Of a stretch of 64,000 nucleotides of DNA, positions 63,375 to 64,000 are shown piece after piece. The translations under genes and the position numbers were made by a program. The stretch lies in NCBI RefSeq assembly GCF_964355755.1, contig NC_092677.1:19438101-19502100 (forward strand). The letters are read 5' to 3'. Position 1 is the first letter of the stretch; each line of letters starts with the position of its first letter. The DNA is from Antedon mediterranea. Its lineage: Eukaryota; Echinodermata; Crinoidea; Comatulida; Antedonidae. Below the pieces are notes generated by a model. The model worked only from the letters and a program-made list of their open reading frames with translations, was not told where the DNA came from and did no database searches.

Positions 63375-64000
63375 TCTGGTTTGGCAGGAAATAACACTTA
63401 TAGCGCGCTAGCAAACAACAAAACGATCGTAGCCAACTTTTTCCGCCGGTAAACGTCAGGGGGAAGCCCCAATGAAAAAAATAGGCCTAATCTATTAGCC
63501 TACTCATCAGTAGGACAACTCTAGTTGGGCGGAAACGAAACTTTATAGCGCACTAGCAAACAGTAAAACCATCGTAGCATACTTTTTCCGCCAGTAAACA
63601 TACGCGATAAAAAAATGTTTTTGCGGTCAAGGGGAATTCCCCGATGAAATAAAACTAGGCCTACTCATGAGTAGGACAACTCTGTAGTTGGCCGGAAAGA
63701 CACTTCATAGCGCGCTAGCAAACCGCACAATCGTAGCCTGCTTTTTCCGCCGGTAAACATACGCGATAAGAAACATTTTTTGCGTTCATTACGAACGTCA
63801 AGGGGAATTCCCCGATGAAATAAAAAATGCCTACTCATCAGTAGGACAACTCTGTAGTTGGCCGGAAAGGACACTTCATAGCACGCTAGCAAACAGCCCG
63901 ATTGAGCCTACTTTTCCGCAGGTAAACATACTGTACGCGATATATGAAAAAAAAAATATGCCTACTCATCAGTAGGCAACTGTAGTTAGCCGGAAACGAC
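63375..64000. repeat. Tandem satellite, ~130-170-bp unit, truncated by window end
   Basis: 'CAGTAGGACAACTC'-type starts occur at about 63508, 63669 and 63839, and a shorter one at 63971. Each unit contains GCCGGAAA, 'CATAGCGCGCTAGCAAAC', 'CTTTTTCCGC' and 'GTAAACATACGCGATA', with 'AAGGGGAATTCCCCGATG' in two. A partial first unit begins near 63386. The array runs beyond the window. Confidence 0.85.

Noticed and set aside
1-64000. CRISPR arrays, operons or bacterial features
   Set aside because: Split genes, LINEs and SINEs show a eukaryotic genome. No evenly spaced short repeats with unique spacers were seen.

Overview
The window is eukaryotic, intron-bearing, AT-rich DNA dense in transposable elements. 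It most likely comes from a deuterostome marine invertebrate, with an echinoderm as best guess. This rests on abundant AGGCCTA-type words, L1/Tx1-like and CR1/L2-like non-LTR elements, a Penelope-like GIY-YIG remnant, tRNA-derived SINEs, and receptors built from EGF and chitin-binding modules. The species cannot be fixed from sequence alone.

Layout. 1-19 kb is a retroelement graveyard. It holds a hAT transposase tail, a decayed L1/Tx1-like LINE, a 5'-truncated L2/CR1-like 3' end, one LINE with an uninterrupted 956-codon endonuclease-RT ORF (5580-8450), a second APE-type LINE with zinc knuckles and two frameshifts (9030-12897), a Penelope-like 3' end with a hammerhead-like motif (14.5-15.65 kb, minus), and an internally deleted LINE (15.66-18.85 kb, minus).

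19-45.2 kb is a cluster of receptor genes on the minus strand. Gene A (19069-21291) has four tandem chitin-binding type-2 (CBM14) exons, a transmembrane exon and a tyrosine-containing cytoplasmic tail. Gene C (34523-45196) has a signal-peptide exon, about a dozen phase-1 EGF exons, a transmembrane exon and a tail with three YxxL/V motifs. Gene B (27310-29240) is a decayed partial duplicate of gene C. Between B and C lies a mosaic of duplicated blocks (29.3-34.3 kb) that reuses pieces of A, B and C. An L1/Tx1-like LINE with a 12-bp target duplication sits in an intron of gene C.

45.2-53.2 kb has no recognised gene. It holds diverged inverted repeats and a foldback element. At 53338 a plus-strand exon resembles the N-terminus of HEATR3. 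From 53.77 to 62.45 kb there are nested DNA transposons whose target-site duplications can be read directly: a Merlin-like element with about 820-bp terminal inverted repeats, a 705-bp element inside it, a TTAA-flanked element carrying two further nested insertions, and another TTAA element. The last 0.6 kb is a tandem satellite running off the window.

How the genes may work together. All ectodomain exons of A and C begin and end in phase 1, so modules can be duplicated, lost or skipped without shifting frame. One receptor ends in an SxYxxV (ITIM-like) tail and the other in a YxxL/YxxL (ITAM-like) tail. That suggests, as a hypothesis only, paired recognition receptors with opposing signalling.
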